NCBI GenBank assembly: GCA_023260935.1
Contig: JALQTL010000080.1
Coordinates: 1 to 5,305, forward strand
DNA length: 5,305 nucleotides
Source of the DNA: Paracoccaceae bacterium
Lineage (GTDB): Bacteria; Pseudomonadota; Alphaproteobacteria; Rhodobacterales; Rhodobacteraceae
Direction: 5' to 3'
In this document: one piece after another, positions 1 to 5,305 of the stretch
Numbering within the stretch: position 1 is the first letter of the stretch
Layout of the letters: each line of letters starts with the position of its first letter
The notes under the pieces: model-generated
Databases searched by the model: none
Told to the model about the DNA's origin: nothing
The model's input: only the letters and a program-made list of their open reading frames with translations
Made by a program: the position numbers and the translations under genes

Positions 1-10
1 CGGGCTGTCG

Positions 11-925
11 TCACTTGGCCACCGGCGCGCGCTTGTCCAGCTTCAGCTTGGCCCGCACCTCGGCAGGGGTCAGCACCCGCGCGCCCAGGTTCGAGATGAT
101 GGTGACCGCACGCTCCACCAGTTGCGCGTTGGTAGCCAGCACGCCCTTGTCGAGCCACAGGTTGTCTTCCAGACCCACCCGCACATTGCCCCCCGCCAAC
201 ACGGCCGCGGCAACATAGGGCATCTGGTGGCGCCCCAGCGAAAAGGCCGACCAATGCCAGTGCGACGGCACGTTGTTGACCATGGCCATCAGCGTGTTCA
301 GGTCATCCGGCGCCCCCCATGGCACGCCCATGCACAGCTGGACCAGAACCGGATCGGGGATGATGCCTTCGGCCGCCAGTTGCTTGGCAAACCACAGATG
401 GCCGGTATCGAAAGCCTCGATCTCGATCCTTGTGCCTGCCGCCACCATGCGCGCAGCCATATCGCGCAGCATGCCGGGGGTGTTGACCATCACATAATCG
501 GCCTCGTTGAAGTTCATCGTGCCGCAATCGAGCGTGCAGATCTCGGGCCGGCAATCGACGACATGGGCCACCCGTTCCGTGGCACCGGCCATGTCTGATT
601 TCTGGCTCATCCGGTTCATGGCTTCAGTGCCGTCGAACAGCATGTCGCCGCCCATGCCAGCGGTCAGGTTCAGGACCACATCCTCGCCCGCGTCGCGGAT
701 GCGTTCGGTCACCTCGCGGTAAAGCGCGGGGTCGCGCGCGGGCTTGCCGGTTTCGGGATCGCGCACATGGCAGTGAACCACCGCCGCCCCGGCCTTGGCG
801 GCATCGATGGCGCTTTCGGCGATTTCTTCGGGGCTGCGCGGCACATGCGGGCTGCGGTCCTGCGTGCCGCCCGATCCGGTCACGGCACAGGTGATGAAAA
901 CCTCGCGGTTCATGGTCAGCGGCAT
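11..925 (-). CDS. Beta-keto acid cleavage enzyme (BKACE, DUF849), probable 3-dehydrocarnitine cleavage enzyme
   Basis: A cytoplasmic TIM-barrel enzyme of 304 residues, the usual length for the BKACE (3-keto-5-aminohexanoate cleavage enzyme) family. The family uses zinc to transfer a beta-keto acid fragment to acetyl-CoA, giving acetoacetate and a new CoA ester. Visible signatures are HCHVRDPETG at 51-60, with zinc ligands His51 and His53, NLTAGMGGD at 86-94, and NVRVGLEDN at 247-255, holding Arg249, the third ligand Glu253 and Asp254. The spacing matches what I recall of the founding enzyme Kce. The segment FDTGHLWFAKQ (172-182) and WGAP (203-206) resemble versions linked to carnitine breakdown, where 3-dehydrocarnitine plus acetyl-CoA gives betainyl-CoA and acetoacetate. 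The divergent GlxA-type regulator fits that reading. The start at 925 is backed by a strong ribosome binding site, GGGGAGGA read on the minus strand (932-939), 6 nt upstream. Family is near certain; the substrate is inference, since other beta-keto acids are possible. Confidence 0.93.
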   Translation of the reverse strand: MPLTMNREVFITCAVTGSGGTQDRSPHVPRSPEEIAESAIDAAKAGAAVVHCHVRDPETGKPARDPALYREVTERIRDAGEDVVLNLTAGMGGDMLFDGTEAMNRMSQKSDMAGATERVAHVVDCRPEICTLDCGTMNFNEADYVMVNTPGMLRDMAARMVAAGTRIEIEAFDTGHLWFAKQLAAEGIIPDPVLVQLCMGVPWGAPDDLNTLMAMVNNVPSHWHWSAFSLGRHQMPYVAAAVLAGGNVRVGLEDNLWLDKGVLATNAQLVERAVTIISNLGARVLTPAEVRAKLKLDKRAPVAK

Positions 926-995
926 CGGCAGTCCTCCCCTTTTGGCGCAGATTAACGGCCTTGCCGCGCCCCGCTTTCCATTTTACGAAATTCCG
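926..995. promoter_or_regulatory. Divergent promoter region between the BKACE gene and its GlxA-type regulator
   Basis: This 70-bp gap must hold the 5' signals of both divergent genes. It has an AT-rich patch at 975-992 in an otherwise GC-rich surrounding. On the minus strand, TAAAAT (985-980) matches the -10 consensus in 5 of 6 places and would start a BKACE transcript with a leader of roughly 50 nt. I find no good -35 at 16-18 bp from it, which would fit a promoter needing an activator. On the plus strand, TTGCCG (961-966), a 17-bp spacer and TACGAA (984-989) make a weak candidate promoter whose start point would fall close to the regulator's ATG. The two candidate -10 elements overlap. All promoter calls are by eye; only the divergent arrangement is certain. 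Confidence 0.4.
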
Positions 996-1008
996 ATGAC
1001 GGAAAATG
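979..1008. promoter_or_regulatory. Candidate operator: imperfect inverted repeat over the regulator start
   Basis: CATTTTACG at 979-987 and CGGAAAATG at 1000-1008 form an inverted repeat that pairs at 8 of 9 positions, with a 12-bp spacer containing the regulator's ATG (996). Within the left arm, ATTT-TACG-AAAT (980-991) is itself a short palindrome. The position, between and over the starts of a divergent enzyme/regulator pair, is where an AraC-family regulator of this kind would bind to activate the enzyme gene and repress itself. The right half lies in coding sequence, so part of the match may be chance. Low confidence. Confidence 0.2.
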
Positions 1009-1976
1009 CCATCTTCTCCACTTCGGACCAGCCCCTGTCGATTACCGTGCTGGTGCTGCCCCATGCGTCCATTCTGGAGGTGGCCAGTGTGCTGGACCCG
1101 CTGCGCGCGGCCAACCGGCATCTGGGGTGGGAGGGGTTTCGCTGGCGCGTGGTAACACCGGACGGGCAGGCGGCGCCGCTGACCTGTGGCATCTCTTTGC
1201 CCTCATCGGGGCCCTTTGGCGCGATCACCGGGGCCTTCACCGGGGCCGAGGTGCTGATCGTGATCGCCGGATACCGGCTGAACGAGGTGGCGACGCGGCC
1301 GCTGATCCGCGATCTGCGGCGGCTGGCGCCCCGTGCGGCGCTGCTGGGCGGGGTGGATGCCGCCACATGGGTGCTGGCCCGGGCGGGGCTTTTGAACGGC
1401 TACCGCGCCACCGTTCATTGGGAGGATCTGGAGGATTTGGCCGCCGCCCACCCGGAGGTGGAGGTGCTGCCCGACCGCTTCGTGATCGATCGCAACCGGA
1501 TGACGGCGGGGGGCGCGGCCCCGGCGCAAGACCTGATGCTGCATCTGATCCGCGCGCGCCACGGGGCGCCGCTGGCCCGGCAGGTGGCGCAAAGCTTCAT
1601 CGCCATCGCCCGGCCCGGGCATGATCCGCAGGTGGCCCCCCGCGCCAAAGACCCGTTGCTGGACCCGCGCGTGGCCCGCGCCGTGGCGCGGATGGAGGCA
1701 ACCCTGGATGCCCCGGCGCCGATGACCGAAATCGCCGCCGCCGTCGGCCTTTCCCCGCGGCGACTGGAAAGCCTGTTCCGCGCCAGCCTTGGGGCGACGC
1801 CCGGGGCCTATGCGCTTTCGCTGCGGCTGGCGGCGGCGCGGCGGATGCTGACCGACACACAGCACCCGATGGCCGAGATTGCCCTGCGCACCGGCTTTTC
1901 CGGCCCGTCCAGCCTGAGCCGGGCCTTCCGCCGCCAATTCGGGCAGGCCCCGGCCAGCCTGCGCCGCCGGGGCTAG
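996..1976 (+). CDS. GlxA-family (AraC/XylS type) transcriptional regulator with DJ-1/PfpI-like domain
   Basis: A DNA-binding regulator of 326 residues, normal for the GlxA family. Residues about 14-185 form the DJ-1/PfpI (amidotransferase-like) domain that senses a ligand; recognisable pieces are ITVLVLPHASILEVASVLDP, AEVLIVIAGY (84-93), ATVHWEDLE (138-146) and MTAGGAAPAQDLMLHLI (169-185). Residues about 225-326 are the AraC-type domain with two helix-turn-helix units, MTEIAAAVGLSPRRLESLFR (243-262) and MAEIALRTGFSGPSSLSRAF (292-311). The elbow segment that usually holds the nucleophilic Cys reads LLGGVDAATWVLA (116-128), with Asp121 in its place, so it is a sensor and not an enzyme. The frame is open further upstream, but that part lies antisense to the BKACE gene, so the ATG at 996 is preferred. 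No Shine-Dalgarno sequence precedes it. Divergence from a BKACE gene suggests a CdhR-like regulator of carnitine use; that role is inference. It ends 6 bp from the convergent dcp. Confidence 0.92.
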   Translation: MTENAIFSTSDQPLSITVLVLPHASILEVASVLDPLRAANRHLGWEGFRWRVVTPDGQAAPLTCGISLPSSGPFGAITGAFTGAEVLIVIAGYRLNEVATRPLIRDLRRLAPRAALLGGVDAATWVLARAGLLNGYRATVHWEDLEDLAAAHPEVEVLPDRFVIDRNRMTAGGAAPAQDLMLHLIRARHGAPLARQVAQSFIAIARPGHDPQVAPRAKDPLLDPRVARAVARMEATLDAPAPMTEIAAAVGLSPRRLESLFRASLGATPGAYALSLRLAAARRMLTDTQHPMAEIALRTGFSGPSSLSRAFRRQFGQAPASLRRRG

Positions 1977-1982
1977 GCCGGT

Positions 1983-3998
1983 TCAGGCCGCATCCAGCAG
2001 GCCACGCCCTTTCAAAAGCGCCTCGACCCCCGGCATCTTGCCGCGGAACTTTACATAAAGCTCTTCCGCCTCTTCCGATCCGCCGGCGGACAGGATGAAC
2101 TTTTCCAGCCGTTTCGCGGTTTCCGGATCGAAGGGATCGCCCGCTTCCTCGAAGGCCGCGAAGGCATCAGCGTCCATCACCTCGGACCACATGTAGGAAT
2201 AATAGCCCGCCGAATAGCCATCGCCGGAAAAGACATGGGCGAAATGCGGTGTCGCGTGGCGCATGCGGATGGCGCGCGGCATGCCCAGCGCCTCCAGCAC
2301 CTCGGCCTGTTTCTGCATCGGGTCGGCCGGGGGGCTGCCAACGTGGAACTCCAGATCGACCATGGCACTGGCGACGAATTCCACCGTGGCAAACCCTTGG
2401 TCATAGGTGCCGGCCGCCAGCAGCCGTTCCAGCATGTCGGCGGGCATGGGTTCGCCGGTCTGCCAGTGCCTTGCATGCGCCTCAAGCACCTGCGGCACCT
2501 CCAGCCAGTGTTCGTAAAGCTGGCTGGGCAGTTCCACGAAATCGCGCGCGACCGAGGTGCCGCTGATGAAGCCATGGGTGACATCGGAAAGCATCTGATG
2601 CAGGGCATGGCCGAATTCGTGAAACAGCGTGCGGGCATCGTCATAGGACAAAAGCGCCGGATCGCCCTTGGCGAAGTTGCACACATTTACGACGATGGGG
2701 CGCACATCACCGCCCAGCTTGCGCTGCGACCGCATGGCCGAACACCACGCGCCGGACCGTTTCGACGCCCGCGCGAAGTAATCGCCAAGGAAAACCGCAA
2801 TATGAGCGCCGTCGCGGGTGACTTCCCACCCACGCACATCGGGGTGGTAAAAGGGGCCGTCGATCGGGCGGAATTCCAATCCGAACAAGCGATTGGCACA
2901 ATCGAACTGCGCGGCCAGCATCGCCTCCAGCGACAGGTATGGCTTCAGCGCGGATTCGTCGAGATCATGTTCCGCCTTGCGCCGGCGTTCGGAATAATAG
3001 CGCCAGTCCCAAGGTTCCAGCGGGCCGGAAATGCCATCGGCATGCAACATCGCCTCCAGCACCCTGGCATCGCTTTCGGCCTTGGCCCGCGCCGGTTGCC
3101 AGACCCGCATCAGAAGATCGCGCACCGCTTGCGGGGTTTTCGCCATTTCGGGTTCCAGCTTGAAATCGGCAAAGCTGTCATAGCCCAGAAGGTTCGCCCG
3201 TTCATGGCGCAGCGCCAGAATCTCGGCAGCGATGGCGCGGTTGTCATGGGCGCCCCCATTGGCCCCGCGCGCGACCCATGCCTCATAGGCCTTCTGGCGC
3301 AAGGCCCGCCGGGGCGAGAATTGCAGGAAGGGCACGATCAGGGACCGGTTCAGCGTGACCACCGGGCCGGGTTGGCCGCGTTCTGCCCCCGCCGCCCGGG
3401 CGGTATCCACCACGAAATCGGGCAGGCCCTCCAGATCATCTTCGGCCAGCGGCATGAACCATTCACGTTCATCGGCCAGCAGGTTCTGGCCGAACTGGGT
3501 GCCCAGCACCGCCAGCCGCGACTTGACCGCCGTAAGTCGATCAGCCGCGTCGCCTTCCAACAACGCGCCCGATCGCACGAACATGCGCCGGTAAAGCGTC
3601 AGGACGCGCAACTGTTCGGGATCGAGGTTCAGCTTGTCACGCTCTTGCCAGAGCGTCTCGATCCGCGCGAACAGCGCCTTGTTGTTCGTGACCTCGCTTG
3701 AAAACGCGCTCATCTTCGGCGCCAGATCGCGCATCAGCGCCTCACGCGTGTCGTTCGAATCCGCGCCCGAAAGGTTGTAGAAAACCCCCGCCACCCGGTC
3801 CAGCAAGGCTTCGGCCAGTTCCAGCGCGGCGATGGTATTGGCAAAGGTGGGCGCCTCTGTCGCTTCCGCGATGGCCGCGATATTGGCCCGCGCCTGATCC
3901 AGCGCCGCGTCAAAGGCCGGGGCAAAATCCGCATCCTTGATTTCGGCAAAGGGCGGCAGGCCGAAAGGGGTGGTCCATTGGGAAATGAGGGCGTTCAT
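1983..3998 (-). CDS. dcp: Peptidyl-dipeptidase Dcp, M3 family zinc metallopeptidase
   Basis: A 671-residue M3 peptidase, close to the length of E. coli Dcp. It removes dipeptides from the C-terminus of oligopeptides, part of intracellular peptide turnover. There is no signal peptide, so it should be cytoplasmic. The zinc site is complete: HEFGH at 460-464 gives His460, Glu461 (catalytic) and His464, and the third ligand is Glu489 in RDFVELPSQ (486-493). RDFVE.PSQ is the Dcp form, unlike the WDAVELPSQ form I recall for oligopeptidase A, so Dcp is the better name. The C-terminal block SGDGYSAGYYSYMWSE (591-606) carries Tyr595 and Tyr602, matching the pair of substrate/transition-state tyrosines of the family. 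The N-terminus has the typical TPFGLPPF start (10-17). The ATG at 3998 has a ribosome binding site, AAAGGAGA on the minus strand (4006-4013), 7 nt upstream. pth lies 79 bp upstream in the same direction and may be cotranscribed. A regulatory hairpin may cover the binding site. Confidence 0.95.
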   Translation of the reverse strand: MNALISQWTTPFGLPPFAEIKDADFAPAFDAALDQARANIAAIAEATEAPTFANTIAALELAEALLDRVAGVFYNLSGADSNDTREALMRDLAPKMSAFSSEVTNNKALFARIETLWQERDKLNLDPEQLRVLTLYRRMFVRSGALLEGDAADRLTAVKSRLAVLGTQFGQNLLADEREWFMPLAEDDLEGLPDFVVDTARAAGAERGQPGPVVTLNRSLIVPFLQFSPRRALRQKAYEAWVARGANGGAHDNRAIAAEILALRHERANLLGYDSFADFKLEPEMAKTPQAVRDLLMRVWQPARAKAESDARVLEAMLHADGISGPLEPWDWRYYSERRRKAEHDLDESALKPYLSLEAMLAAQFDCANRLFGLEFRPIDGPFYHPDVRGWEVTRDGAHIAVFLGDYFARASKRSGAWCSAMRSQRKLGGDVRPIVVNVCNFAKGDPALLSYDDARTLFHEFGHALHQMLSDVTHGFISGTSVARDFVELPSQLYEHWLEVPQVLEAHARHWQTGEPMPADMLERLLAAGTYDQGFATVEFVASAMVDLEFHVGSPPADPMQKQAEVLEALGMPRAIRMRHATPHFAHVFSGDGYSAGYYSYMWSEVMDADAFAAFEEAGDPFDPETAKRLEKFILSAGGSEEAEELYVKFRGKMPGVEALLKGRGLLDAA

Positions 3999-4005
3999 GC
4001 GAAAG

Positions 4006-4045
4006 TCTCCTTTGGCCTGAAACCTAGGGACGCCCCTGCCAAAGG
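4006..4045 (-). promoter_or_regulatory. Possible hairpin masking the dcp ribosome binding site
   Basis: In the leader of dcp, read on the minus strand, CCTTTGGC (4045-4038) is followed after 21 nt by its exact reverse complement GCCAAAGG (4016-4009). The second arm contains most of the dcp Shine-Dalgarno sequence AAAGGAGA (4013-4006). The loop has a smaller nested stem, AGGG/CCCT around a 4-nt loop (4026-4037). The fold would hide the ribosome binding site and leave the ATG at 3998 just outside. There is no following T-run, so it is not a Rho-independent terminator for pth. Whether it regulates translation is inference; an 8-bp repeat could arise by chance in GC-rich DNA. Confidence 0.35.
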
Positions 4046-4077
4046 TCCAGTGCCCGGGGCGGGCGCCGGCGGTGATG

Positions 4078-4773
4078 TTACCGGAAGCGGTCCATCAGCT
4101 TTTGCATCGGGCTGCGGGTATCGGGTTCGGCCGGGGGGGCCTCGGGTGCCGCGGGGGCGGGTTTCGGCGCCGGATCGCCGGCTGCGGATTTTTCCGACGA
4201 CCGGGGCGGCGCGGTGCGCAGGGCCACCGCATTCATGAAGCGCTGCCCGTCGCCCGCCGCCAGCGCCGCCGCGCCGTCCGAGATGCCGCGCAGAAGATCA
4301 TCCAGCCAGTCCTGATCGGCCTTGGCAAAATCATGCAGCACATAAGGGGCCACGGCATCCTTGTGGCCGGGGTGGCCTATGCCCAGCCGCACCCGGGCAT
4401 AGGCGTCGCCCACATGCGCGTGGATCGACCGCAGGCCGTTGTGCCCGGCATGCCCCCCACCCTGCTTTACCCGGGCCTTGCCGGGGGCAAGGTCAAGCTC
4501 GTCATGAAAGACTGTCATGTCGGCGGGTGTCAGCTTGTAGAAGGCCATCGCGGCCTGAACCGCCTCTCCCGACAGGTTCATGAAGGTGCCGGGTTTCAGC
4601 AACAGCACCTTTTCACTGCCCAGACGGCCTTCGCTGACCTGCCCCTTGAAGGCGGATTTCCACGGGCCGAAGCCGTGGTCGGCGGCGATCCTGTCCACCG
4701 CCATGAAACCGATGTTATGGCGGTTGCCCGCATATTTCGCGCCCGGATTCCCAAGACCGACAAAGAGTTTCAT
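4078..4773 (-). CDS. pth: Peptidyl-tRNA hydrolase
   Basis: Bacterial Pth, the cytoplasmic esterase that frees tRNA from peptidyl-tRNA dropped by stalled ribosomes. The form called here has 231 residues and starts MKLFVGLGNPG. Catalytic residues are visible: Asn9 in GLGNPG, His19 in NRHNIGF, the FMNLSG loop with Asn66 (64-69), Asp91 in HDELDL (90-95), and Asn112 in GHNGLRS. The core ends near residue 185. A tail of about 45 residues follows, rich in Pro, Ala and Glu, and closes with SPMQKLMDRFR, an extension I associate with alphaproteobacterial Pth. Start choice is not settled. The ATG at 4788 adds five residues (MRGAL) and has a good AGGAAGG site (4794-4800) 5 nt away. The ATG at 4773 has only a G-run (4779-4784) but begins where the family normally does, so I prefer it. 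It may form a unit with dcp downstream. Confidence 0.95.
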   Translation of the reverse strand: MKLFVGLGNPGAKYAGNRHNIGFMAVDRIAADHGFGPWKSAFKGQVSEGRLGSEKVLLLKPGTFMNLSGEAVQAAMAFYKLTPADMTVFHDELDLAPGKARVKQGGGHAGHNGLRSIHAHVGDAYARVRLGIGHPGHKDAVAPYVLHDFAKADQDWLDDLLRGISDGAAALAAGDGQRFMNAVALRTAPPRSSEKSAAGDPAPKPAPAAPEAPPAEPDTRSPMQKLMDRFR

Positions 4774-4788
4774 AAGCGCCCCCCGCAT

Positions 4789-4837
4789 CCTGACCTTCCT
4801 TGACGAAGCCCGCGCCGCCCGTCAAGCATCGGTCAGG
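4789..4837. repeat. Nested double inverted repeat in the pth/glycosyltransferase divergent region
   Basis: Two perfect 7-bp inverted repeats share almost the same centre. The outer pair is CCTGACC (4789-4795) with GGTCAGG (4831-4837); the inner pair is CTTGACG (4799-4805) with CGTCAAG (4820-4826), around a 14-bp centre. The 3- and 4-nt gaps between arms would form a small internal loop if folded. Seen as DNA, there are four TGAC/GTCA half-sites, 10 bp apart on the left and 11 bp apart on the right, about one helical turn each. It lies between divergent starts, so it could be an operator or a leader hairpin. There is no T-run and no gene ends here, so it is not a terminator. The alternative pth ribosome binding site (4794-4800) lies inside the left arm. 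TTGACG (4800-4805) plus AAGCAT (4824-4829) is a weak plus-strand promoter candidate. Confidence 0.45.
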
Positions 4838-4863
4838 GTCCGGTGGCCCTTGCGAGGGGGGAC

Positions 4864-5305
4864 ATGCGGTTCACGGTGGTCTGTTCGGTGCGTAACGAAG
4901 GACCGTTCCTTGTGGAATGGATCTGCTGGTATCGCCGCATGGGATTCACCGACATCGTGGTGGTGACCAACGATTGCACCGACCGGTCGCCCGAATTGCT
5001 GGACCTGTTGCAGGCACAGGGCTGGGTCACCCATCTGCGCCACGAGGTGCCGGACCGTCAGAACATCTGCGCCAGAAAGCTGGAGGCGGCAAAGGCCCTG
5101 CCGCAGGTGGCAGGGGCGGATTGGGTGCTGGTCTGCGACGTGGATGAATTTCTGGTCATCCACGGGGGCAAGGGGCGGATCGGCGATCTGATCCCCGAAG
5201 GCGCCGATTTTCTGGGGATGTCGATCAACTGGCGGGTCTTTGGCACCTCGGGCCATCTGCGCTGGCAGGACGGGCTGACCCACCGGATGTTCACCCGGGC
5301 GGCAC
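4864..5305 (+). CDS. GT-A fold glycosyltransferase (family 2-like, Glyco_tranf_2_4), N-terminal part, cut by the window edge
   Basis: The first 147 codons are open to the edge of the window; the C-terminus is outside it. The N-terminus MRFTVVCSVRNEGPFLVEWI is the typical opening of family 2/92-like glycosyltransferases that bind a nucleotide sugar. The next segment, WYRRMGFTDIVVVTNDCTD (22-40), fits the second strand, with the conserved 'H/Y..lG.t.i.v..N.StD' pattern. The metal-binding DXD-type motif is CDVDEFL at 91-97, with Asp92, Asp94 and Glu95. There is no signal peptide or membrane segment in the visible part. The ATG at 4864 has a purine-rich site, GAGGGGGG (4854-4861). Such enzymes often build surface polysaccharide in Rhodobacteraceae, but sugar donor and acceptor cannot be told here. 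It is divergent from pth, with no visible functional link. A short stem (CCCT 4847-4850 with AGGG 4855-4858) touches the ribosome binding site and may be chance. Confidence 0.85.
   Translation, partial: MRFTVVCSVRNEGPFLVEWICWYRRMGFTDIVVVTNDCTDRSPELLDLLQAQGWVTHLRHEVPDRQNICARKLEAAKALPQVAGADWVLVCDVDEFLVIHGGKGRIGDLIPEGADFLGMSINWRVFGTSGHLRWQDGLTHRMFTRAA

Noticed and set aside
122..598. Open frame on the plus strand inside the BKACE gene
   Set aside because: It lies fully antisense to a well-supported enzyme, is His/Arg-rich and low in family-like patterns, and has no ribosome binding site that I can see.
795..995. N-terminal extension of the GlxA-type regulator to an ATG at 795
   Set aside because: The extra 67 residues overlap the BKACE gene in antisense, do not resemble the family, and the protein from 996 already has the normal length and start of its sensor domain.
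2235..3701. A 488-codon open frame on the plus strand, antisense to dcp
   Set aside because: The minus strand here encodes a complete M3 peptidase with all catalytic motifs. The plus-strand translation has no recognisable domain and is rich in Arg, His, Gly and Pro, as expected from the mirror of a GC-rich gene.
4050..4066. GC-rich hairpin (GCCCG/CGGGC) just after pth, as a Rho-independent terminator
   Set aside because: The stem is only 5 bp and no T-run follows on the minus strand, so termination here is not supported.
4822..5283. Open frame of 153 codons on the minus strand at the right end
   Set aside because: The plus strand has a family 2-like glycosyltransferase with its DVDEF motif and a ribosome binding site; the minus frame is its mirror and has no recognisable features.
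1..5305. A mobile element, phage, CRISPR or defence system
   Set aside because: All the larger open frames are explained by common metabolic, regulatory and housekeeping families. There are no transposase or recombinase motifs, long terminal repeats, spaced direct repeats or composition shifts visible by eye.

Overview
The window looks like chromosomal DNA of an alphaproteobacterium, most likely a member of the Rhodobacteraceae (Rhodobacter/Paracoccus-like). This rests on the high GC content, dense coding, strong C/G preference at third codon positions, and proteins that resemble that family's versions. An example is a peptidyl-tRNA hydrolase with a Pro/Ala-rich tail ending in SPMQKLMDRFR. 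The taxon is inferred from protein style, not from a marker gene.

Layout, left to right. (1) 11-925, minus: a zinc-dependent beta-keto acid cleavage enzyme (BKACE, DUF849), probably acting on 3-dehydrocarnitine. (2) 926-995: a 70-bp divergent intergenic region with an AT-rich palindromic patch. (3) 996-1976, plus: a GlxA-type AraC-family regulator with a DJ-1/PfpI-like sensor domain, whose nucleophile position is Asp instead of Cys. (4) 1983-3998, minus: a peptidyl-dipeptidase Dcp (M3 metallopeptidase), convergent with the regulator and only 6 bp from it. (5) 3999-4077: a leader in which a perfect 8-bp inverted repeat covers the dcp ribosome binding site. (6) 4078-4773, minus: peptidyl-tRNA hydrolase (pth). 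(7) 4774-4863: a divergent intergenic region with a nested, nearly concentric double inverted repeat. (8) 4864-5305, plus: the first 147 residues of a GT-A glycosyltransferase that runs off the right edge.

Functionally there are two or three unrelated modules. The BKACE gene and the divergent GlxA-type regulator look like one edge of a carnitine (or related quaternary amine) catabolism locus. The regulator would respond to the compound or its breakdown product and control the divergent gene. The rest of such a pathway (carnitine dehydrogenase, thioesterase) would be expected just left of the window. pth and dcp run in the same direction 79 bp apart and may share a transcript; both are housekeeping enzymes, for peptidyl-tRNA recycling and oligopeptide degradation. 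The glycosyltransferase is divergent from pth and probably belongs to another unit.

I see no mobile element, CRISPR array, tRNA, rRNA, phage gene or defence system. The coding content is ordinary. The observations most worth a second look are small regulatory structures in the three intergenic regions, all read by eye and untested.
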